NCBI RefSeq assembly: GCF_000495855.1
Contig: NZ_AWGF01000019.1
Coordinates: 21,479 to 85,478 of the forward strand
DNA: 64,000 bases
Origin: Asticcacaulis sp. YBE204
Lineage (GTDB): Bacteria; Pseudomonadota; Alphaproteobacteria; Caulobacterales; Caulobacteraceae
Direction of reading: 5' to 3'
Made by a program: the position numbers and the translations under genes. Under the pieces are notes generated by a model, which did not search any database, was not told the origin of the DNA, and saw only the letters and a list, made by a program, of their open reading frames with translations. Each line of letters opens with the position of its first letter. Position 1 is the stretch's first letter. Positions 1 through 9,945 of this stretch are shown here, one piece after another.

Positions 1-104
1 TTGTCGCCGCAGGTATAGGGGCCAGGGTAGCGGCGGCATTCAAACGCTAGATTTTACCGCGCCACACTCCGTTTTGGACGGCGCTCCCAAGGAGAGAGAC
101 GTAC

Positions 105-686
105 ATGATCCTCAAGAAAACCCTGCTCACCGCTTCATTGGCCGGCTTCATCGCCGTAGCCGCCTGTTCCTCGCCGCAAGAAGAGGCGGCCGAGGAAGCG
201 TCTGAGAGCGCCTCGGAAAGCGTGGCTTCGGTCTATGACAGCGCCTCGTCCTCGGCGTCGGAAAATGTCGACTTCGCCGGTCGCGCCACGGTCGCGGGTC
301 TGTTCGAGATCGAGTCGAGCAAACTGGCTATCGAACGTACCAAGAATGCCGACCTCAAGGCCTTTGCCCAGCGCATGGTTACCGACCACACCAAGGCCGC
401 GACCGACCTGAAGGCCGCCGTCACCGCCGCCGGTCTGACGCCGCCGAAGGAAGGCCTCGACGAAGAGCATACCAATATGCTCAACGATCTGAAGAACGCC
501 AAGCCGGAAGAGTTCGACGCCAAATATATCGACGCCCAGCAAAAGGCGCACGACAAGACGGTCGACCTCTTTGAAAAGGAGTCTAAGGACGGTCAGGCCG
601 GTCCGGTGAAGGATTTTGCCACCAAGACCCTGCCGACGCTTCAGGCCCACCACGACGCCATCAAGGCGCTCGACGAAAAATACTAA
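105..686 (+). CDS. DUF4142 family lipoprotein
   Basis: A 193-residue protein with an N-terminal lipoprotein signal: hydrophobic residues 6-19, then a lipobox ending VAAC with the acceptor Cys at 21. A low-complexity Ser/Glu/Ala linker (about 22-55) follows, then a helical DUF4142 domain (about 57-190). Family-typical segments are AGLFEIESSKLAIER, FAQRMVTDHTKA and the C-terminal LPTLQAHHDAIKAL. DUF4142 proteins are ferritin-like four-helix bundles of unclear role in the periplasm or outer membrane. The start has a good AGGAGAG ribosome site 8 bases upstream. A rho-independent terminator follows at 710-742, so this is probably a single-gene unit. The molecular function is not known. Confidence 0.85.
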   Translation: MILKKTLLTASLAGFIAVAACSSPQEEAAEEASESASESVASVYDSASSSASENVDFAGRATVAGLFEIESSKLAIERTKNADLKAFAQRMVTDHTKAATDLKAAVTAAGLTPPKEGLDEEHTNMLNDLKNAKPEEFDAKYIDAQQKAHDKTVDLFEKESKDGQAGPVKDFATKTLPTLQAHHDAIKALDEKY

Positions 687-709
687 ATTTCACGAAATTA
701 AGAGAGAAG

Positions 710-742
710 ATGCCGCCCCTGAAAAATGGGCGGCATTTTTTT
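710..742 (+). terminator. Rho-independent terminator after DUF4142 gene
   Basis: A perfect 9-bp stem ATGCCGCCC / GGGCGGCAT with a 9-base loop is followed by seven T on the + strand. It lies 24 bases after the stop codon of the DUF4142 gene. Confidence 0.9.
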
Positions 743-747
743 GTCAC

Positions 748-1203
<456 letters not shown>

Positions 1204-1265
1204 GTTTTCCTGCCTTGGATGTGCATCCCAAGCTGGTCTTCAAGGCGTAAGAAAGCAATGGCGAG

Positions 1266-2717
1266 CTAGATTACATAGAGATCTACATACTCATCCACCG
1301 GAGTGTTCTCGAGCCGTGTCTGATCAAGGCTGAGCGCGTAGATCGCGTCCTGTTGTTTTTTGGGAAACCGACGCGCCAGATTGGTCCGGAACTTGGCCTC
1401 CAGCAGCGGTATACCCTCCTCACGACGACGTTTGTGGCCGATGGGGTACGCCACGACGATCTCTTCCATCATCGTGCCGTCGGTAAATTCCACGGTCAAA
1501 CCATTGGCGATAGAGCGCTTCTGCGGATCATGATAGTCGGCGGTGAAGGCTGGGTCTTCGTGGCAAACGATCTTGTCGCGTAAGGTGTCGATGCGCGGAT
1601 CGAAGGCCACAGCGTCCTCGTAATCCGCCGCCGTCAGCCGCCCGAAGATCAGCGGCACGGCGACCATATATTGAATGCAGTGATCGCGGTCGGCAGGGTT
1701 ATTCAGCGTCCCCTTTTTGTCGATGATGCGGATACAGGCCTCATGCGTCCGGATCGAGACGCGGGCGATGTCGTCCACGGTTTTGCCGCGCGCCTTCAAC
1801 TCGAAATGCAGACGCATGGCCGCTTCGACCGCGGTCTGGGAATGGAATTCCGCCGGATAGGATATCTTGAACAGCACGTGTTCCATGACATAGCTGCCAT
1901 AGGGCCGCTGGAAGCTGAACGCCTGCCCCTTGAACGAGACGTCGTAGAAGCCCCAGGTCTTGGCGGTGAGCGCCGACGGGTAGCCCATCTCGCCTTTCTG
2001 CACCATCAGGGCCAGCCGCACCGCGCGGCTGGTAGCTTCGCCCGCCGCCCACGATTTGCGCGAGCCGGTATTGGGCGCGTGGCGATAGGTGCGTAAGGCT
2101 TGGCCATCGACGAAGGCCAGCGATACCGCGTCGATGATCTCGTCGCGCGTCAGGCCCAGCATCTGCGCCACAACTGCCGTCGAAGCGACCTTGACGAGGA
2201 TGACGTGGTCGAGGCCGACACGATTGAAGCTGTTGTCGAGCGCCAGCACGCCTTGAATTTCGTGCGCCTTGATCATGGCGCGCAATACGTCCTTCATCAG
2301 CAGAGGCTTCCTGCCTTTCGCGACGTTGTTGCGCGAAATCCAGTCGGCCACGGCGAGGATGCCGCCGAGATTGTCCGACGGGTGCCCCCACTCCGCCGCC
2401 AGCCAGGTGTCGTTGAAATCGAGCCAGCGGATCATCGCGCCGATATTGAAGGCCGCCTGTATCGGATCGAGCTGAAATTGTGTACCCGGTACCTTGGCGC
2501 CGTGCGGCACGACGGTGCCTGGCACGATCGGCCCCAGCAGCTTGGTGCAGGCGGGATAATCAAGCGCCTCCAGCCCGCAGCCGAGCGTATCGATCAGGCA
2601 ATTGCGCGCGGTCTCGAAGGCCAGGCCCGAGTCGATATTATAGTCGAGCACGTAGTCGGCGATGTCGGCCAACACGCGGTCGGGTTCAGTACGGATATTG
2701 GAGATATGTGTGGACAT
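1266..2717 (-). CDS. prpD: 2-methylcitrate dehydratase (MmgE/PrpD family)
   Basis: 483 residues, the usual length for PrpD. It dehydrates 2-methylcitrate to 2-methyl-cis-aconitate in the cytosolic 2-methylcitrate cycle, which turns propionyl-CoA into pyruvate and succinate. MmgE/PrpD features are visible: the early [10 protein letters not shown] segment, [20 protein letters not shown] around residues 98-117, and the central [16 protein letters not shown] and AKTWGFYDV blocks. It is the last gene of the leftward unit thiolase-prpB-prpC-prpD. A 169-base gap carrying a REP-like repeat separates it from prpC, so its expression may be partly uncoupled. No acnD/prpF pair is present, which fits use of a PrpD-type dehydratase. 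Confidence 0.93.
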   Translation of the reverse strand: MSTHISNIRTEPDRVLADIADYVLDYNIDSGLAFETARNCLIDTLGCGLEALDYPACTKLLGPIVPGTVVPHGAKVPGTQFQLDPIQAAFNIGAMIRWLDFNDTWLAAEWGHPSDNLGGILAVADWISRNNVAKGRKPLLMKDVLRAMIKAHEIQGVLALDNSFNRVGLDHVILVKVASTAVVAQMLGLTRDEIIDAVSLAFVDGQALRTYRHAPNTGSRKSWAAGEATSRAVRLALMVQKGEMGYPSALTAKTWGFYDVSFKGQAFSFQRPYGSYVMEHVLFKISYPAEFHSQTAVEAAMRLHFELKARGKTVDDIARVSIRTHEACIRIIDKKGTLNNPADRDHCIQYMVAVPLIFGRLTAADYEDAVAFDPRIDTLRDKIVCHEDPAFTADYHDPQKRSIANGLTVEFTDGTMMEEIVVAYPIGHKRRREEGIPLLEAKFRTNLARRFPKKQQDAIYALSLDQTRLENTPVDEYVDLYVI

Positions 2718-2728
2718 GGACTTTCTTT

Positions 2729-2884
2729 CTCCTCCCTGTCGCGTAGCGATGGGAGGGGGACCGCGAAGCGGTGGAGGGGGATGTCTCCAAACGCCTCAAC
2801 GCGCTCAAACACTTGCGCAATCCCCCTCCGTCATCTTCGCTTTGCTCAGATGCCACCTCCCCATGCCTTCGGCACAGGGAGGAG
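2729..2884. repeat. REP-like GC-rich repeat block (prpD/prpC gap)
   Basis: This block fills nearly all of the prpC-prpD gap. CTCCTCCCTGTCGC near one end and a complementary CACAGGGAGGAG near the other form the outer inverted repeat, with GGAGGGGGA and TCCCCCTCC repeats inside. A sequence of the same type (CACCTCCCC ... GACAGGGAGGAG) lies at 63828-63898. It has no coding pattern. Confidence 0.7.
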
Positions 2885-2886
2885 AT

Positions 2887-4062
2887 TTATTGACGTTCTC
2901 CAATCGGCACAAACGCCCGATCCTCAGGACCGGTATAGTTGGCGCTGGGACGGATGATCTTGCCGTCGATGCGCTGCTCAATCACATGAGCCGACCAGCC
3001 GGCCGTGCGCGCAATGGCAAACAGCGGCGTGAACATGGCCGTCGGCACGCCCATCCGGTGATAGGACACCGCCGAAAACCAGTCGAGATTTGGGAACATT
3101 GTCTTGGCGTCCCACATGACGCTTTCCAGCCGCTCGGCAATCGAGAACATCTTCATCGAATTCTGCTCGGCGCTAAGGCCGCGCGCCACGGTCTTGATCA
3201 CCTCGTTGCGCGGGTCGGACACCGTATAGACCGGATGCCCGAAGCCGATGACGACCTCTTTGTTCGCCACGCGCGCCCGGATATCAGCTTCCGCCGCATC
3301 GGCGTTGTCGTAGCGCTTCTGGATCTCGAAAGCGACCTCGTTGGCCCCGCCGTGCTTGGGGCCGCGCAGCGCGCCGATGGCCCCGGCGATGCACGAATAC
3401 ATGTCAGACCCCGTCCCGGCGATGACCCGACCGGCAAAGGTCGAAGCGTTGAATTCGTGCTCGGCATAAAGGATCAGCGAGACATGCATGGCCTTGACCC
3501 AGCTTTCGCGCGGCGTTTGCCCGTGCAGCAGGTGAAGGAAATGCCCGCCGATGGAATCGTCATCGGTCTCGACCTCTATGCGCTTGCCGTTGTGACTGTA
3601 GTGGTACCAATAGAGCAGCATCGAGCCCAAGCTGGCCATCAGCTTATCGGCGATATCGCGCGCCGAGGGTGCGTTATGATCGTCCTTTTCCGGCGCCAGG
3701 CAGCCCAGCAACGACACGCCCGTGCGCATGACGTCCATCGGGTGCGACGAAGGCGGGATGTTCTCCAGCACCGATTTCAGACTCACCGGCAAACCGCGCA
3801 GGGCCTTCAGCTTGGTCTTATAGGCGTCGAGTTCCGATTGGGTCGGCAAGGCCCCGTGTACCAGCAGGTAAGCCACTTCCTCGAACTCGCACCCTCGCGC
3901 CAGATCGAGGATATCGTAACCGCGATAAGCCAGGTCGTTACCCGTCCGCCCGACGGTACAGAGCGCGGTATTGCCCGCCGCCATGCCGGACAAGGCGACG
4001 GATTTCTTGGGCTTGAAGGCTGTCGTCGCCTCTCCTTTCGGCAGTTCGGTCACTGCGTTCAT
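2887..4062 (-). CDS. prpC: 2-methylcitrate synthase (citrate synthase family)
   Basis: 391 residues, typical of the short type-II-like citrate synthases that condense propionyl-CoA with oxaloacetate. The three catalytic regions are visible: the first His in GPKHGGANE, the second His in [14 protein letters not shown], and the Asp in [26 protein letters not shown], rather than the GHRVYKNYDPR form of housekeeping citrate synthase, is the methylcitrate-synthase version. The start is preceded by AGGAG 8 bases upstream. It is downstream of prpB by 14 bases and so is probably co-transcribed with it. Side activity with acetyl-CoA is common in this family. Confidence 0.93.
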   Translation of the reverse strand: MNAVTELPKGEATTAFKPKKSVALSGMAAGNTALCTVGRTGNDLAYRGYDILDLARGCEFEEVAYLLVHGALPTQSELDAYKTKLKALRGLPVSLKSVLENIPPSSHPMDVMRTGVSLLGCLAPEKDDHNAPSARDIADKLMASLGSMLLYWYHYSHNGKRIEVETDDDSIGGHFLHLLHGQTPRESWVKAMHVSLILYAEHEFNASTFAGRVIAGTGSDMYSCIAGAIGALRGPKHGGANEVAFEIQKRYDNADAAEADIRARVANKEVVIGFGHPVYTVSDPRNEVIKTVARGLSAEQNSMKMFSIAERLESVMWDAKTMFPNLDWFSAVSYHRMGVPTAMFTPLFAIARTAGWSAHVIEQRIDGKIIRPSANYTGPEDRAFVPIGERQ

Positions 4063-4076
4063 AGGCGTTTCTCCTG

Positions 4077-4952
4077 TTATTTGTTTTTATTGAACATCGC
4101 ATCAAGGCGATCTTCGAAATCGTAATAGCCAATGCGCTGATAGAGCTCGTCACGCGTCTGCATAGTATCGAGCATGGCCTTCTGATGGCCGTCGCGGCGA
4201 ATGGCCTCGTAAACGGCTTCGGCGGCCTTGTTCATGGCGCGGAAGGCCGACAGCGGATAAAGCTGGATCGCCACGCCGACCGAGGCCAGTTCCTCACGCG
4301 TGAACAAGGGTGTCTTTCCGAACTCGGTGATGTTGGCCAGCACAGGCACTTTCACGGCGTCGGCGAATTTGCGATAGGTGTCGAGGTCGTAGGCGGCTTC
4401 GGCGAAGATACCGTCGGCCCCCGCCTCGACGCATCTGATGGCGCGCTCGATGGCGGCATCGACGCCGTCCACCGCAATCGCGTCGGTACGCGCGATGAGG
4501 AAAAAGTCCGGATCGGTCTTCGCATTGGCGGCGGCCTTGACGCGATCGACCATCTCGGCGACGGAGACGATTTCCTTGCCCGGACGATGGCCGCAGCGCT
4601 TGGCCCCGACCTGATCCTCGATATGACACGCCGCGGCACCGGCCTTGATCAGCGCCTTGACCGTGCGCTCGATATTGAAGGCGCTCGGCCCGAAGCCGGT
4701 GTCGATGTCGACCAGCAGCGGCAGGTCGCAGACATCGGTGATCCGCCGCACGTCGATCAGGACGTCTTCAAGTCCGCTAATGCCAAGGTCGGGCATACCC
4801 AGCGACCCCGCCGCGACACCGCCACCGGAAAGGTAGATGGCCTTGTAACCGGCCCTTTTCGCTAACAAGGCATGGTTGGCATTGATCGCGCCGATGACCT
4901 GTAACGGCTGTTCGGCTTTCAACGTATCTCTGAATTTCGCACCGGGTGTCAT
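4077..4952 (-). CDS. prpB: 2-methylisocitrate lyase
   Basis: 291 residues. It splits 2-methylisocitrate into pyruvate and succinate. The isocitrate lyase/PEP mutase fold is shown by [17 protein letters not shown] near residues 42-58, the Mg-binding VDIDTGFG and HIEDQ motifs, and the catalytic loop [11 protein letters not shown] with its active Cys. The ATG at 4952 is chosen over the adjacent TTG at 4955. It is the second gene of the propionate unit; the gap to the upstream thiolase holds a REP-like repeat (4967-5083). Confidence 0.94.
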   Translation of the reverse strand: MTPGAKFRDTLKAEQPLQVIGAINANHALLAKRAGYKAIYLSGGGVAAGSLGMPDLGISGLEDVLIDVRRITDVCDLPLLVDIDTGFGPSAFNIERTVKALIKAGAAACHIEDQVGAKRCGHRPGKEIVSVAEMVDRVKAAANAKTDPDFFLIARTDAIAVDGVDAAIERAIRCVEAGADGIFAEAAYDLDTYRKFADAVKVPVLANITEFGKTPLFTREELASVGVAIQLYPLSAFRAMNKAAEAVYEAIRRDGHQKAMLDTMQTRDELYQRIGYYDFEDRLDAMFNKNK

Positions 4953-4966
4953 CAAGACCTCTGCTA

Positions 4967-5083
4967 ATCCCCTCGCCCCTGCGGGGAGAGGGTGGCGCGT
5001 AGCGCCGGGTAAGGGGGAAAGGGTCAGAGTGCGAAAGCCCCCTCACCCTAGCCCTCTCCCCAATGGGGAGAGGGGATTAAGAA
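4967..5083. repeat. REP-like GC-rich repeat block (prpB/thiolase gap)
   Basis: Two hairpin units, each of the CTCNCCCC...GGGGAGAGG type, face each other: CCCCTGCGGGGAGAGGGTGG at the left and CCCTCTCCCCAATGGGGAGA at the right, with CCTCACCCTAG between. Same family as the blocks at 11345, 29165 and 32368. Confidence 0.75.
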
Positions 5084-6240
5084 ATACGCTCCAGAATACT
5101 CACATAGTTCGCCACCGCGCCGCCGCCCATATTGAATACTGCGCCCAGCTTCGGATCAGGCAATTGCATGTCCCCGGCCTCACCAGTCAGTTGCCGCGCG
5201 GCTATGACATGCATCGACACACCCGTCGCGCCGACCGGATGGCCCTTGGCCTTCAAGCCACCGGACATATTGGTCGGCAGAACACCCTGCCGACCCGTGC
5301 CGCCAGCAATAATAAAGTCCGTGCCCTGCCCTTTGGCCGCCAGACCCATTGCTTCCGCCACCAGCACCTCGGCGATGGTGAAGCAGTCGTGCACCTCGGC
5401 GAAACTCAACTCGGAGACGGTTATTCCGGCCTGTTCATAGGCCTTGGCGAAGGCCATGCGCGGGCCGGTGAAGGCGAGCAAATCCTTTTGCGACAAGGGC
5501 AGCAGATCGTTGACCTGCACCGCCGCCCGAAAACCGACCGCGCGTTTGAAGTCCTTGGCCCGATCCGCTCGGACCAGCACCAGCGCCGCCGCGCCATCCG
5601 AGACCAGCGAACAATCGGTCATTTTCAGCGGATCGGAGATCAACGGATTCTTATCCGACACCGTGTGGCAGAACTCGACCGACAGCGGCTTGCGCAACTG
5701 CGCCAGAGGGTTGTGCATAGCCGCCGCATGGTTCTTGGCCGCTACATGCGCCATAGCCAATGTTGGATCGCCGTACCTGTCCGCATAGACCCTGGCATAG
5801 CGCGCGAAGATGTCGGGAAACGACAGCCCCGCCTCTTCTTTCTGATAGCTGGCCATGCCGAGCGAACGCGTGACGCCGGCCCCATCGACATCGGTCATCT
5901 TTTCGGCCCCGACCACCAAAGCCACGTCGATGCGCCCGGCAGCTATGGCATCCAGCGCTGCATGGATTGCCGCCGATCCCGACGCACACGCATTTTCCAG
6001 TCGCGTCGCAGGCTTGTAACGCAGACCCTCATCCGCCTCCAAAACCATCGAGGCGCAAAAACCGTCCGTCGTCAGCCCGGCATTGTAAAGTCCCAGAAAT
6101 ACGGCATCGACGTCCGCGCCGGCGATCCCGGCATCGGCCAGGGCTTCGCGCGCCGCCGCCTGAATCAGGTCTTCCAGCGACTGGCCACTGAGCCGTCCAA
6201 ACGGCGTGTGGCCCCAGCCGACCATAGCGGCCTTAAGCAT
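5077..6240 (-). CDS. Thiolase family protein (SCP-x-like acetyl-CoA acyltransferase)
   Basis: 387 residues. A thiolase fold acting on acyl-CoA, probably in the cytosol. The nucleophilic Cys is in ENACASGSAA (Cys85), and the catalytic His is in KGHPVGATGVSMH near the C-terminus. The usual second cysteine of the CxG motif is absent: the end reads FNMGGGAVANYVSILERIS, as in SCP-x-like thiolases. ATG 6240 (AGGAG at 5 bases) is preferred to GTG 6246, which lies against the ribosome site. As the first gene of the prp unit it may feed propionyl-CoA from odd-chain or methyl-branched acyl chains into the cycle; that is inferred from position only. Confidence 0.85.
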   Translation of the reverse strand: MLKAAMVGWGHTPFGRLSGQSLEDLIQAAAREALADAGIAGADVDAVFLGLYNAGLTTDGFCASMVLEADEGLRYKPATRLENACASGSAAIHAALDAIAAGRIDVALVVGAEKMTDVDGAGVTRSLGMASYQKEEAGLSFPDIFARYARVYADRYGDPTLAMAHVAAKNHAAAMHNPLAQLRKPLSVEFCHTVSDKNPLISDPLKMTDCSLVSDGAAALVLVRADRAKDFKRAVGFRAAVQVNDLLPLSQKDLLAFTGPRMAFAKAYEQAGITVSELSFAEVHDCFTIAEVLVAEAMGLAAKGQGTDFIIAGGTGRQGVLPTNMSGGLKAKGHPVGATGVSMHVIAARQLTGEAGDMQLPDPKLGAVFNMGGGAVANYVSILERIS

Positions 6241-6290
6241 ACCCACTCCTGTGTTTTCGCCGGATCAATCCGGCATCCCTGTCGTGCCAC

Positions 6291-6307
6291 GCAACTTATT
6301 TTGTTGC
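6291..6307. promoter_or_regulatory. Possible operator upstream of propionate operon
   Basis: An inverted repeat GCAAC-N7-GTTGC sits about 50 bases upstream of the thiolase start, in the only promoter-sized gap of the prp unit. No regulator gene is adjacent. The assignment rests on symmetry and position alone. Confidence 0.3.
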
Positions 6308-6420
6308 ATTTGACACTATATTAGACGCCCTGCCCTTGCGTCAGTCAAGCCCAGACGGTGGCACAACTGCGTGACCGCCCGCACTGCATTTTTATTTCGC
6401 ATCTGCGAAGCTCGGCTACC

Positions 6421-7947
6421 ATGCGCAAACCCTTTTCCCTCCCCCTGAACCAGACCGCCTTCGCGGCCGGCCTGATATTACTGGTCTTCGGGCTGGTGGC
6501 GTGGATCGTGTTGTCGCCTGCCGCCGTACACGGCCTCTATAATTCCGACATTCTGTTACCCGCCGCCTTGCACGACAACGCTTTTATGCGCCCCAACGGT
6601 TATCTGGGATTTCAGCAGGCGCGCATCCTCAGCTTCTTCCCCGATCAGGCCGTCTATCATCCTCTGGCCCTTCTGACCGGCGATCCGCGCGTGGCTTTTT
6701 TCGGCTATGCGGTGATCTCGTTCCTCGCCCTGACCTGGGTCAGCGCCACCGCCATTCACCAACTCGATCCCGACATCAGGGTGCCCACAGCGGCACTTGC
6801 CTTCGCATTGGTGTTCACGCTGCTGACCTTTGGCCTGAAACAGGTGCCCGGCCTCAGCCCGCCCTACGACGCCCTGCTGTTTCCGGTCAATCATTCCGGT
6901 CCGCTGATCGTGTCGATCTGGCTGTTCACGCGCTTGAACGCCCCCCTGAAACCGCAAAAGCTTCTGTTGTCGGTGATAATCTTTCTGACCAGCCTGTCCG
7001 ACGCCCTGTTCCTGCTGTTCGCCGTCGCGCCGTTAGGGTTGGCCTCTCTGACACGGCTGGATTTCGTCAGCCCGCGCGCGCTCCGGCGCTCGCTATGGCG
7101 CGAGAAGACCTATGCCGGTCTGATGGCGTTCGGCCTGTGCGGCGTCGGCGCGTCCAGCCTCTTCTTTTCACAGGGCGCGCCGCCTCTGACGGTTCAGGCC
7201 GTCGCCGACGCATTGCGCCTCCTCCGCCATGACCTTCTGTCGCTCAATCCGTTCAATCTATATTATCTGATCGGACTTGTTGTGCTTGTCGGCGTGGTGA
7301 CGGCGGCTGTCAAACGGTCCGGCGATGCCCGCCGCCAGATGATCTATGTCGCTGCCGCCATGAGCCTGCCGATCGGGTTTTTCATCGTCTATTACGGCGG
7401 TCAGGGTGCCTCGCGCTACCTGATGGCCCTGTTTGTCTGGCCGCTGATCCTGCTCAGCGGAGCCGTGGCCCGACACCTGCGAAACGGCCGCCGCGTCATT
7501 CTGGCCGGCAGCCTGGCTGGTCTGGCCGCCGGAACCGCCGCCCACGGCAGCGCCATTCCGGCGCTGACCTGGCGCGATCCGGTCGAAGCCTGCCTCAGCC
7601 GGTATCCATCCCTCACACGCGGGTTAGCGGCCTTCTGGGTGGCGCGACCGATCTCGGTATCCAGCGACTTCCGCCTGCGCGCCGAGCAGATCAGTCCCGA
7701 CGGCCAGCCCTATGTCTGGGGTAACGACCCGTGGTGGTACTGGCATGGCGCCGACGGTACGCCTGCGCGCTTCGACTTCATCGTCATGAAGAACCTCGAC
7801 GAGACTGCTATCCGTGCGAAGTACGGCAATCCGGCCCGCGTCATTCAGTGCCCGACGACGGCGGTATGGATGTACGACGATCCCGCCCGCGTGGCGGAAA
7901 CCCTGGTGCGCGACGCGGCGCACCTGAAACATCAGATCAGGCTGTGA
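6421..7947 (+). CDS. Polytopic membrane protein of unknown function
   Basis: 508 residues with roughly ten hydrophobic segments spread over residues 10-400 and a soluble C-terminal domain of about 110 residues (WGNDPWWYWHGADG, a Trp-rich patch, and a segment AIRAKYGNPARVIQC). The loop after the first helix is short and carries acidic and polar residues (LYNSDILLPAALHDN), which resembles the layout of GT-C glycosyltransferases, but I recognise no diagnostic motif. The start is uncertain: GTG 6358 would add 21 polar residues, while ATG 6421 puts the first helix near the N-terminus and is preferred. It stands alone between the leftward prp operon and a convergent methyltransferase gene, with which it overlaps by 11 bases. 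Confidence 0.6.
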   Translation: MRKPFSLPLNQTAFAAGLILLVFGLVAWIVLSPAAVHGLYNSDILLPAALHDNAFMRPNGYLGFQQARILSFFPDQAVYHPLALLTGDPRVAFFGYAVISFLALTWVSATAIHQLDPDIRVPTAALAFALVFTLLTFGLKQVPGLSPPYDALLFPVNHSGPLIVSIWLFTRLNAPLKPQKLLLSVIIFLTSLSDALFLLFAVAPLGLASLTRLDFVSPRALRRSLWREKTYAGLMAFGLCGVGASSLFFSQGAPPLTVQAVADALRLLRHDLLSLNPFNLYYLIGLVVLVGVVTAAVKRSGDARRQMIYVAAAMSLPIGFFIVYYGGQGASRYLMALFVWPLILLSGAVARHLRNGRRVILAGSLAGLAAGTAAHGSAIPALTWRDPVEACLSRYPSLTRGLAAFWVARPISVSSDFRLRAEQISPDGQPYVWGNDPWWYWHGADGTPARFDFIVMKNLDETAIRAKYGNPARVIQCPTTAVWMYDDPARVAETLVRDAAHLKHQIRL

Positions 7948-8710
7948 ATTTATACAGTACGATCCCGCTGGTCGTCGCGACATTGAGGCTGTCGAAGCCG
8001 CCGTGCATGTCGATGCGCACGGTTTCGCAGGCCGCCATGATGTCGGCGCTCAGGCCCGGCCCTTCGGCGCCGAACAGCACCGCCGAACGCGCGGCGGGCG
8101 GCACCACATCGAGCGTCACCTTTCCCGATGGCGTAAGGGCATAGGGCGTCAGGTCGAGCGCTTTCAATGTGCCGATAATATCGTTCATGCGGTAGTGAGG
8201 TACTTCCAGCACGCCCCCGACGCTGACTCGGATCGCCTTGCGATACAGAGGATCGCAGCAGGTGGCATCAAGCACCACCGCGTCGACGCCGAAGGCCGCG
8301 GCGTTGCGCATCAGCCCGCCCATATTGTCGGTGTTGCTGATCCCGCAAAGGACCAGAACGCGCGCGCGGTTCGCGGAGACGCGCTGGGCCAAAGTCTGTT
8401 TCGGCGCGTATCGCCCCAACGCCAGATAACCGCGATGGATTGGAAATCCGGCCACCGCGTCCATAACCGTCTGAGGTACTACATAGACCGGCGCGTTGGG
8501 CAAATGGGCTAATCCCGATAACCGCTCGGGCGTCGTCAGAACGCTGACCGTTTCCGCCACAGGCGAGGTAAACAGCCTCTCCAGCACGACCTTGCCCTCG
8601 GCCATAAACAGACCCTCGCGACCGGTAAGATCGCGGTCCTTCACATCGCGATAAAGCGCAAGGCGATCATCGTCAGGGTCGTCGATCTCGACTATCGTGG
8701 GCTGAATCAT
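7937..8710 (-). CDS. TrmH/SpoU family RNA 2'-O-methyltransferase
   Basis: 257 residues. The N-terminal substrate-binding part (1-95) holds LTGREGLFMAEGKVVLERL, like the L30e-type domain of RlmB/TsnR enzymes. The C-terminal SPOUT methyltransferase domain has motif 1 NTDNMGGLMRNAAAFGVD, motif 2 FGAEGPGLS and motif 3 MHGGFDSLNVATTSGIVLY, which form the knotted SAM site. It should methylate a ribose in rRNA or tRNA; the target cannot be told. Its start lies within the 3' end of the mscS-like gene (38-base overlap), so the two are probably translationally linked. Confidence 0.88.
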   Translation of the reverse strand: MIQPTIVEIDDPDDDRLALYRDVKDRDLTGREGLFMAEGKVVLERLFTSPVAETVSVLTTPERLSGLAHLPNAPVYVVPQTVMDAVAGFPIHRGYLALGRYAPKQTLAQRVSANRARVLVLCGISNTDNMGGLMRNAAAFGVDAVVLDATCCDPLYRKAIRVSVGGVLEVPHYRMNDIIGTLKALDLTPYALTPSGKVTLDVVPPAARSAVLFGAEGPGLSADIMAACETVRIDMHGGFDSLNVATTSGIVLYKFTA

Positions 8711-9806
8711 GCCCGCCGTTTAGCGCATTAAAACCCGAACCTGAACCGTCAAATGTAATCGACCGTCGTCGCGGCAGGCTTTCGGGGTAATTTTTCTGAA
8801 TAAAATCGACCATATTCTCCCGCACATAGCAGCGCAGATCGAAGGCCGTCGGCGAATCGAGCGCGCTGACCAGAATGCGGATCTTGATCGTATCGTCATA
8901 GACTTCGGTCACCTGCACGACCTCGGTCCGCCCGTCCCACAGTGCCGTCTCCGCCAGCAGGCGTTTCAGTTCGACCCGCAGCGGCTCGATCGGCAGTGTA
9001 TAGTCGGCATAGAGTTCGACCGTGCCGATCAGGCTGGCCGAAGTTCGCGTCCAGTTCTGAAACGGCTTTTCGATGAAATAGCCGATGGGCAGGACCAGCC
9101 GCCGCAAATCCCACAGCCGTACCACGACATAAGTCAGGGTAATCTCCTCGACCCAGCCCCATTCACCTTCGACCACGACGGCGTCTTCCAGACGGATCGG
9201 TTGGGTGATGGCGATCTGTATCCCCGCCAGCAGGTTGCCGAGCGTCTTTTGCGCCGCGAAGCCGATGACGATACCCGCCACCCCCGCCGAGGCCAGCAGA
9301 CTGACCCCCAGACCGCGCAGTTCGTCGAACAGCAGGAAGATCGCCGCCAGCGTCAACACGACCAGCAAAAACGTCGCCAACCGCCGTGCCAGCATGAGCT
9401 GGGTGTGGACGCGGCGGGCCTTGAGATTGTCTCTGACCGTGATGTCATGACGGCGTGAGATCGACACGCTGACGATATCAATGGCGCACAGGGCCAGCCA
9501 ATACACAAGAACGATAGTCAGGAACTTGGTCACCATGATGACGGTTTCACCGTCCATGAGGTCGGGCCAGACAACCCGCACCGCCATGAACACCGCCAGC
9601 ACCGGCATGACCGTATAGAGCGGTCTTTTCAGGCGCTCCACATCGAACCGATAAAGCGCCGTAACATGGCGCTTTGCCCGCCAGCGTGCAAAGGCCATGA
9701 CCAGCCACGCCACCAAAAACGCCGCCGCATAGGTCACAACGACCATGGCCGACACGGCAACCCACCGCGGCAGGCCTTCAAAATAATGGGTCAGCAGCAA
9801 ACGCAT
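8673..9806 (-). CDS. MscS-family mechanosensitive ion channel
   Basis: 377 residues. About four to five membrane segments fill residues 10-180. The last, pore-lining one is followed by the MscS signature GFAAQKTLGNLLAGIQIAITQP, then the beta domain (IRLEDAVVVEGEWGWVEEIT) and a cytoplasmic alpha/beta tail. Such channels open under membrane tension and release solutes in osmotic downshock. ATG 9806 is preferred over the upstream start at 9845, which would place a Cys-rich polar peptide before the first helix and overlap the palindrome at 9837-9846. It is co-directional with the downstream methyltransferase gene. Confidence 0.87.
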   Translation of the reverse strand: MRLLLTHYFEGLPRWVAVSAMVVVTYAAAFLVAWLVMAFARWRAKRHVTALYRFDVERLKRPLYTVMPVLAVFMAVRVVWPDLMDGETVIMVTKFLTIVLVYWLALCAIDIVSVSISRRHDITVRDNLKARRVHTQLMLARRLATFLLVVLTLAAIFLLFDELRGLGVSLLASAGVAGIVIGFAAQKTLGNLLAGIQIAITQPIRLEDAVVVEGEWGWVEEITLTYVVVRLWDLRRLVLPIGYFIEKPFQNWTRTSASLIGTVELYADYTLPIEPLRVELKRLLAETALWDGRTEVVQVTEVYDDTIKIRILVSALDSPTAFDLRCYVRENMVDFIQKNYPESLPRRRSITFDGSGSGFNALNGGHDSAHDSRDRRP

Positions 9807-9836
9807 CGGCACACACCCTCGACAACGGCCGCAAAC

Positions 9837-9846
9837 TGTGATCACA
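9837..9846. promoter_or_regulatory. TGTGATCACA palindrome, putative GntR operator (site 1)
   Basis: A perfect 10-bp palindrome in the divergent gap between the mscS-like gene and the puuA-like gene at 9946. Four related sites lie at 21303-21320, 26359-26368, 32331-32346 and 33210-33219, all in gaps of polyamine genes. Confidence 0.6.
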
Positions 9847-9945
9847 ATGACAGATCAGGTGCGGGGTTGGAATTTGGGGCGCGACGCGCCATCATCCGAC
9901 CTTAGAATCCCGCCGCATCAAAATTCCATTATTCAAGTGTGACTT

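Noticed and set aside
3..50. Possible C-terminal end of a gene entering from the left (frame 3, ending TAG at 48-50)
   Set aside because: Sixteen codons are too few to tell from chance; no recognisable sequence.
2100..2957. Long open frames opposite prpD, prpC and other genes
   Set aside because: They are antisense shadows with Arg/His-rich, family-less translations, expected in GC-rich DNA.
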